From: a virus
Strand: one strand, 5' to 3'
IMG/VR virus record: IMGVR_UViG_3300046321_000285
Location: 1-38,480 of that record
DNA: 38,480 bases
Shown: positions 38,199-38,480 of the stretch, piece after piece
How positions within the stretch are numbered: position 1 is the stretch's first letter
Layout of the letters: each line of letters starts with the position of its first letter
Position numbers and translations under genes: made by a program
Notes under the pieces: model-generated
The model's input: the letters and a program-made list of their open reading frames with translations, nothing else
Database searches by the model: none
Told to the model about the DNA's origin: nothing

Positions 38199-38480
38199 AT
38201 CATGATGGCTTTCGCCATAGAATTAAAGGACACAGAGAGTCACTCCGTCTTCTCTCGACGATAAATTGAGCGTCTGCAGGATCGATAATGGTACCACACT
38301 TTCTGCCTTGAGACTTCGCACGCTCTCTCGTATCACATCTTTATTTGTGCGGATAATGACGCCGAATTTTTCGGAAAATGGACTCGGTATAAAGCCAGGT
38401 TGAATCTCTCCCACGGTTTATAATTTTACCAAAGATTACAAAATAAGTACCCGTGGGTGAGTGGATGCCTGAAATATTAT
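38199..38480. other. Gene-free gap, possible origin region (right part)
   Basis: It contains the ATGGC-TTTC-GCCAT hairpin (38205-38218) and then about 130 bases of unique sequence before the terminal repeat. A 63-codon minus-strand frame (38223-38414) exists but begins with GTG and resembles nothing. See 1-217 for the other part. Confidence 0.4.
38350..38480. repeat. Terminal redundancy, right copy
   Basis: Copy of 1-131 with one mismatch (A at 38476 against C at 127), implying a circular or terminally redundant molecule of about 38,349 bases. Confidence 0.9.

Noticed and set aside
38223-38414. 63-codon minus-strand frame across the circle junction
   Set aside because: GTG start, no recognisable family, and two other minus frames there look equally plausible; kept as gene-free.
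1-38480. CRISPR array, diversity-generating retroelement or transposase
   Set aside because: No regularly spaced repeats, no reverse transcriptase motif (YxDD with template/variable repeat) and no DDE or HUH transposase motif were seen on either strand.

Overview
The window is an essentially complete, circularly closed tailed-phage (or prophage-derived) genome of about 38.35 kb. The first 131 bases recur at the end (38350-38480) with one mismatch, so the contig overlaps itself.

It is written in genetic code 25: in-frame TGA is glycine, and only TAA and TAG terminate. Read this way, about 54 genes tile nearly the whole + strand with short gaps or 1-14 base overlaps; read with the standard code they break into fragments. 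TGA falls on conserved glycines: the NSWG motif of the lysin is AAC TCA TGG TGA, the tail-collar PTGW motif is CCA ACC TGA TGG, and the residue before the strand leading into the Sak4-like P-loop is TGA. TGG is used separately for Trp. This code is known from Candidatus Absconditabacteria (SR1) and Gracilibacteria, so the host is inferred to be one of those Patescibacteria. No tRNA-Gly(UCA) gene was seen in the window; decoding presumably depends on the host.

Layout on the + strand. (1) 218-4776: small early/accessory genes (YopX-like, zinc-ribbon peptide, RusA-like resolvase, HTH-like protein). (2) 4778-5550: a roughly 770-base gene-free stretch rich in hairpins, a candidate large structured RNA. 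(3) 5583-17248: small HTH protein (possible small terminase), neck/tail proteins, LamG and tail-collar receptor-binding proteins, a 978-residue virion protein with an embedded GH24 lysozyme, and a 1007-residue glycine-rich virion protein. (4) 17353-25351: large terminase, portal, scaffold, decoration-like protein and major capsid protein. (5) 25418-29278: tail fibre and coiled-coil proteins. (6) 29345-32669: holin, small membrane proteins, an operator-like palindrome cluster, and a lysin combining a papain-like and a CHAP domain. (7) 32437-34007: integration and regulation. A minus-strand tyrosine integrase carries an in-frame TAA; beside it lie the 3' half of a tRNA-Trp (probable attP), inverted repeats, and a promoter-operator-terminator unit. 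(8) 34019-38117: early genes, with a Sak4-like recombination ATPase, an ExoX-like exonuclease and a DUF4373-type replication protein, followed by a hairpin-rich gap that may hold the origin.

Expression signals are unusual. Starts have almost no Shine-Dalgarno sequences. Three -10 boxes (TATAAT) lie exactly six bases before an ATG, implying leaderless mRNAs at the starts of the tail operon, the terminase-portal operon and the scaffold-capsid operon. TGA-Gly codons are nearly absent from the presumed most abundant virion proteins and saturate others.
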